Assembly (NCBI RefSeq): GCF_900113415.1
Contig: NZ_FOPH01000026.1
Span: forward strand, 1-34,275
From: Oribacterium sp. WCC10
GTDB taxonomy: Bacteria > Bacillota > Clostridia > Lachnospirales > Lachnospiraceae
Length of the DNA stretch: 34,275 nucleotides
Reading direction: 5' to 3'
Each line of letters begins with the position of its first letter. Position 1 is the stretch's first letter. The position numbers and the translations under genes were made by a program. Shown one piece after another: positions 7,890 through 16,545 of this stretch. The notes below the pieces were generated by a model. That model was not told the origin of the DNA. It searched no databases and saw nothing but the letters and a program-made list of their open reading frames with translations.

Positions 7890-8801
7890 ATGACTAAGAC
7901 TAAACTGATACAATTAGACACTTTAGGAAGAAATATATCCGAAACTAAAATTCAACACAGTGGCTACTACTACGAAAGCTTTCGTATATTCAGGAAAAAC
8001 AAGGTCGCCATGCTTTCACTTTTTGTGATAATACTTATGATTTTTCTTGCTGTGGCAGCACCTTTGGTTACAGGCTTTGATCCCGATAAGCAGAAGCTTG
8101 CAGAACGGCTTCTGTCTCCGGGAGTGAAGGGACACATATTCGGAACCGATGAGTTCGGGAGAGACATTTTCACAAGATGTATCTATGGATGTCGTGTTTC
8201 TCTATCTGTAGGAATAATATCTCAGCTTATAGCATCTGTTATCGGATATCTCATGGGGGTTACGGCTGGATATTTCGGAAAGAAAGCAGACGATATCATC
8301 TCGTTTTTTATTCAGGTCTTCAGCAGTATTCCATTTCTGCTTTTTGCCATGGCTCTGATGTATGCACTGGGGTCGGGACTGATGAATCTCTATCTTTCTC
8401 TTGGTCTTCTCAGTTGGGCAAATACCGCAAGGCTTATAAGAGGACAGGTTCTGACACTTAAGCAGCAGGAATACATTCAGGCCTGTATCGTTAATGGCGG
8501 ATCAAGCAGACGTATCATATTTAAACATTTGCTTCCTAACTGTATTCCCATGCTGATCATCACGAATACTCTGGGAATCCCTTCAGCTATCCTGACTGAA
8601 GCAAGTCTCAGTTTCCTGGGGCTCGGAGTACCAAGTCCAACTGCAAGCTGGGGTTCAATGATCTCAGGTGCCCAGACATTCATCAGAACAAACACCTACT
8701 ACAGTCTTTTTCCGGGACTTTTCATAATCGTATCGGTAATGGCATTCAATATGCTTGGAGACGGACTGAGGGATGCTCTGGATCCGAAGCTTCATAAATG
8801 A
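7890..8801 (+). CDS. dppC: Peptide ABC transporter permease, DppC/OppC type
   Basis: A 303-aa membrane protein with the N-terminal OppC_N pattern (RIFRKNKVAMLSLFVIILMIFLA) and the conserved GTDEFGRDIFTRCIYGCRVSLSVG block. It has an EAA-type loop (EYIQACIVNGGSSRRIIFKHLLPN), SFLGLGVPSPTASWGSMI, and the C-terminal NMLGDGLRDALDPK. In the EAA loop, VNGG replaces the usual alanine-rich AxGAS, a small departure. GGAG lies 9 nt ahead of the ATG. It is the partner of the DppB-type permease, separated from it by 140 nt that hold a tiny frame and a hairpin. Confidence 0.95.
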   Translation: MTKTKLIQLDTLGRNISETKIQHSGYYYESFRIFRKNKVAMLSLFVIILMIFLAVAAPLVTGFDPDKQKLAERLLSPGVKGHIFGTDEFGRDIFTRCIYGCRVSLSVGIISQLIASVIGYLMGVTAGYFGKKADDIISFFIQVFSSIPFLLFAMALMYALGSGLMNLYLSLGLLSWANTARLIRGQVLTLKQQEYIQACIVNGGSSRRIIFKHLLPNCIPMLIITNTLGIPSAILTEASLSFLGLGVPSPTASWGSMISGAQTFIRTNTYYSLFPGLFIIVSVMAFNMLGDGLRDALDPKLHK

Positions 8802-8810
8802 TTTGGGGTT

Positions 8811-8835
8811 GGAGAAACGCTGATTAAGTGTTTCC
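8811..8835. repeat. Family A repeat, single-hairpin copy
   Basis: GGAGAAACGCTGATTAAG followed by TGTTTCC repeats the left arm of the family A element (compare 2807-2832), with the right half absent. It lies in the 98-nt spacer between permease and ATPase genes. A GATGTAAGG word like the start of family B and C elements follows at about 8866. Confidence 0.6.
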
Positions 8836-8914
8836 ACGGTCAGACTGCGATGGAACCTGCAGTCTGATGTAAGGTATGGGAAACTAAACAGAAAAGTATA
8901 TGAAGGTAAGTATA

Positions 8915-9898
8915 ATGTCTGAAAAAAGTGAATTACTGGTAATAAAAGATCTTGATGTACGGCTCTTTACAGAAAGAGGCACACTTCCGGTTCTAGACCA
9001 TATAAATCTTAGTTTAAAACCCGGAGAAATCCTTGGAATAGTAGGAGAGAGCGGATGCGGAAAAAGTATGCTTGCCTCTGCCATCATGGGGCTTATCGAT
9101 GCTCCCTTGAAGATCACCGGAGGAGAGATAGTATTTGAAGGTGTGAATCTGGTCAATGCCTCAAAGAAGACTCTTCAGAATCTCAGAGGAAGTGCCATCT
9201 CCATGATCTTTCAGGAACCCATGACAAGTTTAAATCCTATCATGACCTGCGGGCAGCAGATAGTTGAGGCTATACTTGCCCATGAAAAAGTTTCAAGAAA
9301 AGAGGCAGTGGCAAGGGCGATGGATATGATTAAGTCAGTAGGAATCCCTATGCCGGAAAAGGTTTTCCGCTCTGTTCCGTCACAGCTTTCAGGTGGTATG
9401 AGACAACGCATCATGATAGCAATGGCATTGAGCTTAAGACCAAAGCTTCTTATATGTGATGAGCCGACAACAGCACTTGATGTGACCGTACAGGCACAGA
9501 TACTGTATCTCATCCGTAAGTTAAAGAAAGAGCTCAATACTGCAGTTGTATTCATCAGCCATGATATGGGCGTTATCTCACAGATGTCTGACAGAGTGGC
9601 GGTAATGTATGCGGGACAGGTAGTAGAGCTTTCTGATAAGAAGGATATCTTTACCACACCGGCACACCCCTACGCTATAGGACTTCAGGCTGCAATTCCA
9701 AAAATGGACGGCGAGGCGGAATCTCTGGAAGCCATCCCGGGATCTGTGCCGATGCTTTATGATCTTCCGGCCGGATGTCTTTTTTCCACAAGATGTGAAA
9801 GGTGCAGCATGAAGTGTAAAACCGAGAAACCGGAGCTTGTAGATATAAATGAAGATAATCCGGGACATCTTGTTAGATGTTTCATTCCGGCAATTTAG
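8915..9898 (+). CDS. dppD: Peptide ABC transporter ATPase, DppD/OppD type
   Basis: This protein carries every ABC motif: Walker A GESGCGKS, Q-loop (IFQEPMTSLNP), signature LSGGMRQR, Walker B LLICDEPTTALD and the switch histidine in FISHDMG. The C-terminal oligopeptide-transporter extension has the cysteine pattern CLFSTRCERCSMKC, which in DppD/OppD relatives can hold an iron-sulphur cluster or a zinc ion. GAAGG lies ~10 nt before the ATG at 8915, which is why I prefer it to the in-frame ATG at 8900. It powers import together with the second ATPase gene downstream; the two normally work as a heterodimer. Confidence 0.95.
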   Translation: MSEKSELLVIKDLDVRLFTERGTLPVLDHINLSLKPGEILGIVGESGCGKSMLASAIMGLIDAPLKITGGEIVFEGVNLVNASKKTLQNLRGSAISMIFQEPMTSLNPIMTCGQQIVEAILAHEKVSRKEAVARAMDMIKSVGIPMPEKVFRSVPSQLSGGMRQRIMIAMALSLRPKLLICDEPTTALDVTVQAQILYLIRKLKKELNTAVVFISHDMGVISQMSDRVAVMYAGQVVELSDKKDIFTTPAHPYAIGLQAAIPKMDGEAESLEAIPGSVPMLYDLPAGCLFSTRCERCSMKCKTEKPELVDINEDNPGHLVRCFIPAI

Positions 9899-10065
9899 CC
9901 CAAAAGTCGATATAGGATCACTTCTCACTTTGCACTGCCATGAAGTATTTTGTGAAGGCATACGTGGGATAAGACTTATGATACTTGGGTCATATTTGAC
10001 TTTTTAACTGCATTAATAATGAGCATGTGAAAATCTTATGACGCTGATGTACTACAGGAGAAAAC

Positions 10066-11061
10066 ATGGAACATAAAACATTGGCTGAACCTGTTTTGAA
10101 GGTTCGAAATCTTAAAAAATATTACTATTCCGGCGGAGGATTTCTATCCGGAAAGAAAACATGTGTAAAGGCTGTAAATGATGTTTCCTTTGAACTGTAT
10201 AAAGGAGAAACTCTGGCTATAGTCGGAGAAAGCGGGTGCGGAAAGTCCACCACAGCTAAATCTGTCATAAGGATAACGGAACCGACTGAAGGAAGTATCA
10301 TGCTGGATGGGCGGGACTTCGGAAAACTTAAGGGTGAAGAACTTAAGAAGGCAAGACAAAATATCAAGATGATCTTTCAGGATCCGTATTCTTCCCTTAA
10401 CCCCAGAATGACAGTCAGAGACATTATTGCAGAACCTATAGACATAGCAGGTTCATGGAAAGATAAGGAAGAACGGGAACGAAAAATACTTGAAGCCTGC
10501 GATATGGTGGGGTTAAACAGAGATTTCCTTGATCGCTATCCTCATGAGTTTTCAGGAGGACAGCGTCAGAGAATAGGTATAGCAAGAGCCATCATTGAAA
10601 AGCCTGAAGTTATTCTTTGTGATGAACCGGTTTCAGCCCTGGATGTTTCTATTCAGGCAAAGGTGGTGAATCTTCTGAAAGAACTTCAGAAAAGACTTAA
10701 TATTTCCTATATCTTTATATCCCATGATATGGGTGTGGTTCGTCACATGGCTGACCGTGTCATAGTGATGTACCTCGGACATGTGGTTGAAGAGGGGAGT
10801 AAAGAAGACATCTTCGAATCCCCGAAACATCCGTATACAAAGCTTCTTCTTGAAAGTATTCCGGTTATCGGAAAAGAAGTTCCTGAAGATGATAAGGAAT
10901 TGATTTCAGGAGATATACCTTCTCCGGCAAATCCGCCTTCAGGGTGCTGTTTCCATACAAGATGTCCGTATGCAACGGAGGAATGCAGTAAAGTCATGCC
11001 GGAACTGAGGGAAGTTGATGGAAGACCGGGACATAAAGCTGCCTGCGTGACTATAGTTTAA
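10066..11061 (+). CDS. dppF: Peptide ABC transporter ATPase, DppF/OppF type
   Basis: A 331-aa ATPase with Walker A GESGCGKST, Q-loop IFQDPYSSLNPRMTV, signature FSGGQRQR (F in place of L), Walker B VILCDEPVSALD and switch His in FISHDMG. The C-terminal extension carries CCFHTRCPYATEEC, matching the cysteine-bearing tail of the DppF/OppF branch. The HxxP element (PKHPYTKLLLESIP) typical of the family is present. The gene is 167 nt after its partner ATPase, a spacer with no gene and only a weak TGCC/GGCA hairpin. GGAG precedes the ATG. Confidence 0.95.
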   Translation: MEHKTLAEPVLKVRNLKKYYYSGGGFLSGKKTCVKAVNDVSFELYKGETLAIVGESGCGKSTTAKSVIRITEPTEGSIMLDGRDFGKLKGEELKKARQNIKMIFQDPYSSLNPRMTVRDIIAEPIDIAGSWKDKEERERKILEACDMVGLNRDFLDRYPHEFSGGQRQRIGIARAIIEKPEVILCDEPVSALDVSIQAKVVNLLKELQKRLNISYIFISHDMGVVRHMADRVIVMYLGHVVEEGSKEDIFESPKHPYTKLLLESIPVIGKEVPEDDKELISGDIPSPANPPSGCCFHTRCPYATEECSKVMPELREVDGRPGHKAACVTIV

Positions 11062-11087
11062 ACAGGTACAGGAAGATTGGAGATATT

Positions 11088-11157
11088 TTGAAAGTAAACT
11101 TTCAAAGTTTGATGGTGAGTCAGATACGGGTTTGGATGAATACAACTCGTGCCTGAC
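11088..11157 (+). promoter_or_regulatory. Palindrome and leader hairpin ahead of the aminopeptidase
   Basis: TTGAAAGTAAACTTTCAA (11088-11105) has perfect 8-bp arms. Fourteen bases later GTCAG/CTGAC plus ACG-GTT/AAC-CGT arms (11119-11157) make an interrupted hairpin that ends just before the GGGGG ribosome site. They could form an operator followed by an RNA leader, or an intra-operon processing site. Confidence 0.45.
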
Positions 11158-11171
11158 CAATGGGGGTAAAA

Positions 11172-12254
11172 ATGAAACTTACAAAAGAAGAAATAGCACA
11201 GGATTTTAGAAAACTAATAAAACCACTTTCAGAAACATTCGGACCATCAGGTCAGGAGGATGAGGTATACGAACTTATCAAAAAGGAAATAGAAAGCTAC
11301 GATGTAACCATATCAACTGATGTAATGGGAAATCTCATAGCATTCAAAAAGGGAAACCGTCCCGGAAAACTGATGGTTGCGGCACACATGGACGAGATAG
11401 GTCTCATTATTCGTCATATAGATGCAAACGGATTTATCTTTATAGAAACTCTCGGAGGTATAGCCCCACAGCAGTTCTTCGGAAAGCATGTGGTGATCCG
11501 TACAGAGGATGGCAGACATATCGATGGAATAGTAAATTCACTTCATCCGGGTCGTCCTGACCGCTGCACCGAGATGCCTAAATCGATAGGCGAATTCTTT
11601 ATAGAGGTTGGTGCAGAGTCAAGAGAAGAAGTTTATGAAATGGGAATTCAGGAGGGAGATCCGGTATCTATCGATTATCCGGTTATAGAACTTGGAAAGC
11701 ATAGAGTCGGCGGAAAGGCTCTTGATGACAGAGCCCTCGTATTCATGCTTATTGAGGTTATCAAGATGCTTCAGGATGAAAAGGATACTCCTGACTTCTA
11801 TGCAGTTTTTACTACTCAGGAAGAAGTCGGAGCGAGAGGTGCTATTGTGGCGGCCAGAAGCATTGCCCCTGACATGGCTATCGCCCTCGATATGAGTCTG
11901 GCAACGGACATCCCGGGAGTTTCAGCTCAGAAGATGGTCAATTCTTTGGGAAAGGGTGCATCCATTAAGATCATGGATAAGCTCTCCACCTGTGTCAACG
12001 GACTCCTCGCAGACCGGAAGATCGTTAAGGAAATGAAGGAAATCTGCAGGGAAAATCAGATTACTTATCAGATTGAGGCCTATGCGGCAGGTGCAACAGA
12101 TGCATCATTTATGCAGACACTTAACGCCGGAATAAGAGCCGGGGGAATACAGATCCCAATGAGATATGTTCACAGCTACGAGGTGGTGGATGTAAGAGAT
12201 GTGGTTGACTGTGTGGGACTTTTGTACCACTTTGTGAAGAAAACGGAAATATAG
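11172..12254 (+). CDS. M42 family aminopeptidase (PepA/FrvX-like)
   Basis: A 360-aa cytoplasmic metallopeptidase. The visible two-metal ligands and catalytic residues of the M42 family are His72/Asp74 in AAHMDEIG, the bridging Asp in GKALDDRA, the Glu pair in TTQEEVGARGA, the Asp in IALDMS, and the late His in RYVHSYEVVD. GGGGG sits 7 nt before the ATG at 11172; an ATG four codons earlier is less well placed. M42 enzymes form dodecameric shells that trim amino acids from peptide N-termini. Lying directly after a peptide importer, its job is most likely to degrade the imported peptides. Confidence 0.93.
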   Translation: MKLTKEEIAQDFRKLIKPLSETFGPSGQEDEVYELIKKEIESYDVTISTDVMGNLIAFKKGNRPGKLMVAAHMDEIGLIIRHIDANGFIFIETLGGIAPQQFFGKHVVIRTEDGRHIDGIVNSLHPGRPDRCTEMPKSIGEFFIEVGAESREEVYEMGIQEGDPVSIDYPVIELGKHRVGGKALDDRALVFMLIEVIKMLQDEKDTPDFYAVFTTQEEVGARGAIVAARSIAPDMAIALDMSLATDIPGVSAQKMVNSLGKGASIKIMDKLSTCVNGLLADRKIVKEMKEICRENQITYQIEAYAAGATDASFMQTLNAGIRAGGIQIPMRYVHSYEVVDVRDVVDCVGLLYHFVKKTEI

Positions 12255-12271
12255 ACCGTTGCCGCCGGAGG

Positions 12272-12310
12272 CTCTAAGGAAGTATTGAATTAATTATTTT
12301 TTCCTTAGAG
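12272..12310 (+). terminator. Hairpin after the aminopeptidase gene
   Basis: CTCTAAGGAA (12272-12281) and TTCCTTAGAG (12301-12310) are perfect 10-bp inverted arms around a 19-nt AT-rich loop. There is no T run after the stem, so termination is uncertain. The arm shares CTAAGGAA with the ends of family A repeats, so it may be a worn copy of one. Confidence 0.5.
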
Positions 12311-12335
12311 ATCATTAGTTACCAGGAACAAAGAA

Positions 12336-12424
12336 TGCTCACTTTTTATACTTTATGATGTAAAATATAAGAAAAGAGTCCTGCATTTGATTCAGGCAGG
12401 GTTCACTTGTGTCGTAAAGGTATA
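12336..12424. repeat. Family C repeat, copy 1
   Basis: About 80 bases starting at TTTATGATGTAAAATATA and containing the 20-mer TTCAGGCAGGGTTCACTTGT (12391-12410) recur at 15560-15640 upstream of the YitT gene. An internal inverted pair CCTGC/GCAGG (12380-12400) could form a hairpin. Both copies end ~20-25 nt before a strong AGGAGG site, so the repeat may serve as a shared promoter/leader. Confidence 0.65.
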
Positions 12425-12446
12425 GAATTTTCAAAAAGGAGGCATC

Positions 12447-13028
12447 GTGGTAATGAAAGGCAGTATAAAAATCAACCGTAAGCTGATTATTGTGGGCATA
12501 CTGCTCATTATATGTCTGACGACCGCATTGGTAATGACTATGAAAAAGACGGGAGGCATCGTGGGAGACGAAGCAGCTTTCCGAAGCAGACCCAAAACCA
12601 CACCGGCAGGTATGGTGGATCCAAATATAATCAATAAGGGAACAAATTCGTGGCAGGGTCAGAATTATATAAATACTGCCAAAAGCGCGCTTAATCTGGT
12701 TAACCAGCAAAGAGCCAACAACGGACTGGCCGCACTGGAGTGGGACGACAGCCTTGCTGCCTGTGCGATGATAAGGGCAACGGAACTTCCGTCGGCATTT
12801 TCACACTCAAGACCTAATGGCAGCGATTGGTACACCGTCTGCCCCGATATAATGTATGGTGAGAATCTCGCTCAGGGATTCAACTCTCCGGACGCCGCGG
12901 TCAATGCGTGGATGAACTCCACAATGCATCGCGAAAACATACTAAAAGCAGGTTTTGTATCGTGTGGAATAGGCATATATGAAAACGGCGGAAAGTGGTA
13001 TTGGGTACAGGAATTTGGATACTACTAA
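12447..13028 (+). CDS. Membrane-anchored CAP/SCP-domain protein (YkwD-like)
   Basis: A 193-aa protein with an N-terminal membrane segment (about residues 12-31, LIIVGILLIICLTTALVMTM) and a short linker. Its CAP domain runs from NTAKSALNLVNQQRANNGLAALEWDDSLAACAMIRA through FSHSRPNG, GENLAQG, NAWMNSTMHRENIL to the closing WVQEFGYY. The two histidines and acidic residues that line the CAP cavity are present. It should be exported and held at the cell surface. Bacterial CAP proteins are widespread and their exact job is unknown. AAGGAGG precedes both a GTG at 12447 (spacing 4) and an ATG at 12453 (spacing 10); either may be used. The 3' end overlaps the next gene. Confidence 0.9.
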   Translation: MVMKGSIKINRKLIIVGILLIICLTTALVMTMKKTGGIVGDEAAFRSRPKTTPAGMVDPNIINKGTNSWQGQNYINTAKSALNLVNQQRANNGLAALEWDDSLAACAMIRATELPSAFSHSRPNGSDWYTVCPDIMYGENLAQGFNSPDAAVNAWMNSTMHRENILKAGFVSCGIGIYENGGKWYWVQEFGYY

Positions 13029-15117
13029 AACAAGAAAAATAATATTAACCATGATAATAACGGCAGTCGTTTCGAGTGCCGTTTTATCGTGTATATCCTG
13101 CAGTAAAAATCCGGCCTCAGGAACAAACGAAGCGGTCTCAAGCAGTAAAGGAACAGCTTCTGCAGATGCAAAAGATACTGAGGGAAGCTTTGCTTTGCTT
13201 GTTTATATGATCGGCTCCGACCTGGAAACCTTTGATGCGGCCGCAAGCAATGATATCCAGGAAATGCTCGGAGCAGCATCAGGAGACAATCTCAACATTA
13301 TAATACAGACCGGCGGATCAAAAAGCTGGCATCTCAAAGAGATTGAGAATGATGGAGTAGGCAGGTACAGGATAAGGAACGGAAAGTTAGAGACAATCGA
13401 GCTTCTTGATAATGTGAGAATGTCAGAGTCCGAAACCCTTGCTGACTTTATCTCCTGGGCCGGAAATAATCAAACCGCGGAAAGATACGGACTTGTGCTT
13501 TGGAACCACGGTGGAGGTACTTTAGTCGGTTACGGTCTTGATGAATACTATCCCGATGAAACAATGAGCATAGACCAGATTCATGAGGCACTTTCGGATG
13601 GAGGACTTCATTTTGATTTCATCGGTTTCGATGCATGTCTTATGTGTACGGTTGAAACGGCTATGGCACTCGCCGGACACGCAGATTATATGATAGCATC
13701 GGAGGAGACGGAGCCGTCGACAGGCTGGTATTACACGGAATGGATAAAGCAACTTTCCGAAAGACCGGGAGTGTCCATTCCGGAGCTTGGGAAAACCATC
13801 ATTGACAGCTTCGTTTCCGGACCTGATTACAACAAATATGACTTTTATACGCTGTCGCTTGTAGATCTAAAAAAAATTGAAGAGCTTTATCGTACATTAA
13901 GCGGGTACTTTAAAGAAGAGGAGAAAATCCTAAACGATCAATATCAGAAAACGGTAGTAGCGAGAGCAAATACAAAAAGCTTCGGAAACGATGGCTACGA
14001 GCAGATAGATCTCTTTGACTACCTGAATTCTGTTGAAGAAGAAACAGAAAGCGGAAGAGCACAGAAAGTGCTTGAAAAAGCGAAGGATGCAGTCTGTTAT
14101 TTCCAGGGAACGGTGACCGGATCAAACGGTATCGCGCTGTATTATCCGTATTTATATCCTGAGCGGTTTGATCAGGTTATGGAAATGCTTTATACACTTG
14201 ATTACGAAGAAAGTTACTTTGATTTTTACAGACATTTTCTGAACGTTTTGGTGAAAACGAGGCTCAACGCATCCGAAGAAGATGGCGGGGAGAAAAAAGC
14301 TGAATCAAATGTTAAAAAAATCCGGGACATTACCGTTGACACGGGAGTCAGCGAGGAGGATCTTTTGGCAACAAGCTGGTACGACCCACACACTGTTCTT
14401 CCCGAAAATCTACTTGTGCCGGATGTCAACGTTTTCGAGATGGTACCAAAGGACAATTTCGGTAAATACGGGCTGCATCTGCCTGAAGAGCAATGGGATC
14501 TGATATCCGATATATGGGTTGACTATTGGCTCGAAATGGAGAGCGGATGGCTGGTAGACTGCGGAACCGACAAGTATTACGAATGGGATTGGGACGGAGA
14601 CCTTACGCTTGACTACGATGGCAAGTGGTTGGCGTTGAACGGCGAGATAGTTCCGTATTATTTAACCGGAGTCGTATATGGTGAGACATTTGCGGAGGAT
14701 TACAGCTTCGGGTATGTTCCTGCAACACTGAATGACAAAGGCATAAAGATACAGATAGTGAATGATGCGGAATCTCCATACGGACGCGTTGTCGGCTATA
14801 AGTACAATTATAAAGATGCTGATTCAAGATCCGACGATGATCCAAATGTCAGCGCAAAGGGTCTGCATCAGTTTAAGGACGGTGATGAAATCCGGACTTA
14901 TTATGCAAGATACAACAATGAGGATGGCATTGGCACAAGCACCTTTGACTCGCTTGTCTACAACGGCGATCCGATCATCTACAATGGCGACCTTGAAGTA
15001 AGCTACGAGCCATTTGACAGGTATAACAACAGAGATATTCATGTACTTGTGAATTTCCGTTTTAAAGATATATACGGCAATACTTACTATACATTTGCGA
15101 TTGACTATAAACTTTAG
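12979..15117 (+). CDS. Clostripain-family (C11) cysteine protease, secreted lipoprotein
   Basis: A protein of about 700 aa. Counting from 12979, a hydrophobic signal (residues 21-38, IILTMIITAVVSSAVLSC) ends in a lipobox-like VLSC. The clostripain domain then follows: LLVYMIGSDLE, the catalytic His177 in LWNHGGG and nucleophile Cys220 in GFDACLM. A C-terminal region of about 300 aa rich in W, Y, D and G is not recognised. Clostripain relatives cleave after basic residues and often activate themselves by internal cleavage. The start is unclear: ATG 12979 overlaps the CAP gene by 50 nt and has no site, while a TTG at 13015 has a weak AGGA just ahead and gives a normal signal peptide (LDTTKTRK then hydrophobic). 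The TAG stop lies within the first bases of a family A repeat. Confidence 0.88.
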   Translation: MKTAESGIGYRNLDTTKTRKIILTMIITAVVSSAVLSCISCSKNPASGTNEAVSSSKGTASADAKDTEGSFALLVYMIGSDLETFDAAASNDIQEMLGAASGDNLNIIIQTGGSKSWHLKEIENDGVGRYRIRNGKLETIELLDNVRMSESETLADFISWAGNNQTAERYGLVLWNHGGGTLVGYGLDEYYPDETMSIDQIHEALSDGGLHFDFIGFDACLMCTVETAMALAGHADYMIASEETEPSTGWYYTEWIKQLSERPGVSIPELGKTIIDSFVSGPDYNKYDFYTLSLVDLKKIEELYRTLSGYFKEEEKILNDQYQKTVVARANTKSFGNDGYEQIDLFDYLNSVEEETESGRAQKVLEKAKDAVCYFQGTVTGSNGIALYYPYLYPERFDQVMEMLYTLDYEESYFDFYRHFLNVLVKTRLNASEEDGGEKKAESNVKKIRDITVDTGVSEEDLLATSWYDPHTVLPENLLVPDVNVFEMVPKDNFGKYGLHLPEEQWDLISDIWVDYWLEMESGWLVDCGTDKYYEWDWDGDLTLDYDGKWLALNGEIVPYYLTGVVYGETFAEDYSFGYVPATLNDKGIKIQIVNDAESPYGRVVGYKYNYKDADSRSDDDPNVSAKGLHQFKDGDEIRTYYARYNNEDGIGTSTFDSLVYNGDPIIYNGDLEVSYEPFDRYNNRDIHVLVNFRFKDIYGNTYYTFAIDYKL

Positions 15118-15241
15118 GGAAACGCTGAGTAAAGCGTTTCCCTGGCCGGTTTTTTGATGCGAAGCATCAAATTCCTTTGAAAATCCGTGTCCCGACGCCG
15201 GAGATTCTGAGGAACCACTGATATAATCAGTGGTTCCTTAG
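15115..15241. repeat. Family A intergenic repeat, full copy 2
   Basis: This has the same three-hairpin layout as 2805-2918: left arm GGGAAACGCTGAGTAAAGCG then TTTCCC, middle GATGCGAAGCATC, right arm GGAACCACTGATATAATCAG then TGGTTCCTTAG. The right arm has compensating changes (AAC..GTT against AAC..GTT), so both arms stay paired despite differing from copy 1. It starts at the stop codon of the protease gene. Confidence 0.85.
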
Positions 15242-15260
15242 ATTTTACTGACCAATAGAT

Positions 15261-15524
15261 GAAACGGGAATTAAGTAAGTTCAAACCAAAGGACATCAGT
15301 TAAAAAACGAAGCGCTTCGGCAAAAAAATCTAAAACAGCTCCCCTAAGAACCACTAAGACCTCGGCAGTTTCTGAGTTTTCCTGATGAAAACTCAGAATT
15401 GCCGAGGAGATCAAGGAAAAAGATCAAAGTGGTTCTAAGGGAAGCTGTTTTGATTTTATAAGCCTTAGCTTAACGTTTTTAAATTGATGCCCTTTGGTTA
15501 TGATCAGAAATCATTTCTCGTTTG
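15261..15524. repeat. Giant imperfect inverted repeat (~264 bp)
   Basis: Three nested layers share one centre near 15392. The outer arms are AAACGGGA..AACCAAAGGACATCAG (15262-15300) against the complement of 15481-15523. The middle arms are AAAACAGCTCCCCTAAGAAC (15332-15351) against the complement of 15432-15451. The inner stem is CCTCGGCA..TTCTGAG (15360-15376) against CTCAGAA..TGCCGAGG (15392-15407). The transcript could fold into one long hairpin. It has no coding capacity that I can see and may be a non-autonomous mobile element or a structured RNA. Confidence 0.75.
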
Positions 15525-15559
15525 AACCGTTATAATGGGTCGGCTATTCATAATTTGTT

Positions 15560-15640
15560 CTTTTTTATGATGTAAGATATAGTAATGAACCCACCCCTTT
15601 GTTCAGGCAGGGTTCACTTGTATCCAAGAGGCATAGTTTT
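15560..15640. repeat. Family C repeat, copy 2
   Basis: This begins TTTATGATGTAAGATATAG and includes the shared TTCAGGCAGGGTTCACTTGT (15602-15621). Here GAACCC (about 15587-15592) can also pair with the GGGTTC in that shared segment. It ends just before the AAGGAGG site of the YitT gene, mirroring copy 1 ahead of the CAP gene. Confidence 0.65.
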
Positions 15641-15656
15641 TGAAGCAAGGAGGAAA

Positions 15657-16490
15657 ATGAAGAAACATAAAGATACATTGTCATATTTATTTATCATACT
15701 GGGGGCCATCATGGCCAGCTTTTCGGTTGCGCTGATTTTGCTGCCGAATGATGCTATAGATTACGGAACTGCCGGAGTTGGAATCATCATAAACAAGATT
15801 ACAGGATTCCAGTTATCCCTCTGTGTAATTGCAACTTTTATACCCTTTATCATAGCGGGGTATGTTTTTATAGGGAAAAGCTTCACTTTAAAGGCTCTGG
15901 TTGGTTCCGTAGTTTACACCCTTGGATTGGAGTTTTTTGAGGAGATTCCTTTTGAACTTAATACCGAGCATTTCCTGGCTGTAGCCTTCGGTGGAGCCAT
16001 TTTGGGAGCAGGACTTTCGCTGATTATCAGAAATGGTGGGTGCATAGACGGCTCTGAGATACTTGCCAATATCATAGTAAAAAAACTTTCTGATAAAACC
16101 GGACGAAACTACAGTATGACTCCGGTTCTTCTGGTGTTTAATGTCTGTGTTTATCTGGCTGTTTTTATATTGATAGATTCAACAGCGGCGCTGATGAGTC
16201 TTTTGGTTTATGTTGTTGCCACATCCGTCATTGACCACTTTACAGATCACTTCGAATCCATCAAGCAGGTTACTATCATCACGCAGGATCCTGATGGAAT
16301 AATACAGGATATCAAAGAAAGACTTAACAAAACCTGTACCATCATGGATTCCCGCGGAGCCATCGCAGGTAATAACAATACATTGATCTGCTATGTAAGC
16401 TACTTTGAACTTCCTGTGATGAAAGAGATCATATCAAGGCATTCCGGAAGCTTCAGTACAGTATCTACAATTGATGAAATTCTGAGATAA
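15657..16490 (+). CDS. YitT family membrane protein (DUF161 + DUF2179)
   Basis: A 277-aa protein. Five or so membrane helices fill residues ~8-190, with family patterns at SFSVALILLPNDAIDYGTAGVGIIINKITG and GGAILGAGLSLIIRNGGCIDGSEILANII. A soluble C-terminal DUF2179 domain follows (VTIITQDPDGIIQDIKERLNKTCTIMDSRGAIAGNNNTLICYVSYFELPVMKEII). The start at 15657 is chosen for AAGGAGG 5-6 nt upstream. YitT proteins are common multi-pass proteins of unknown transport or signalling role. The gene stands alone after a family C repeat. A ghost of its 3' end exists at 24761-24801. Confidence 0.92.
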   Translation: MKKHKDTLSYLFIILGAIMASFSVALILLPNDAIDYGTAGVGIIINKITGFQLSLCVIATFIPFIIAGYVFIGKSFTLKALVGSVVYTLGLEFFEEIPFELNTEHFLAVAFGGAILGAGLSLIIRNGGCIDGSEILANIIVKKLSDKTGRNYSMTPVLLVFNVCVYLAVFILIDSTAALMSLLVYVVATSVIDHFTDHFESIKQVTIITQDPDGIIQDIKERLNKTCTIMDSRGAIAGNNNTLICYVSYFELPVMKEIISRHSGSFSTVSTIDEILR

Positions 16491-16545
16491 GGTATGGAGA
16501 TAAGAATGCGGATTGGGTAATAATGATATTCATCATTTATCGCAA

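Larger units (their letters stand above)
15242..15656. other. Gene-less spacer holding a giant inverted repeat and a family C repeat
   Basis: No coding frame with a ribosome site is visible here apart from the 5' extension of the YitT frame. The stretch is filled by the inverted repeat at 15261-15524 and the family C repeat at 15560-15640, both listed separately. Confidence 0.65.

Noticed and set aside
9899-10065. Another family B copy between the two ATPase genes
   Set aside because: Words such as GGGTCATATTTGAC and CTTATGACG resemble parts of the ends, but the order and inverted pairing are not preserved.
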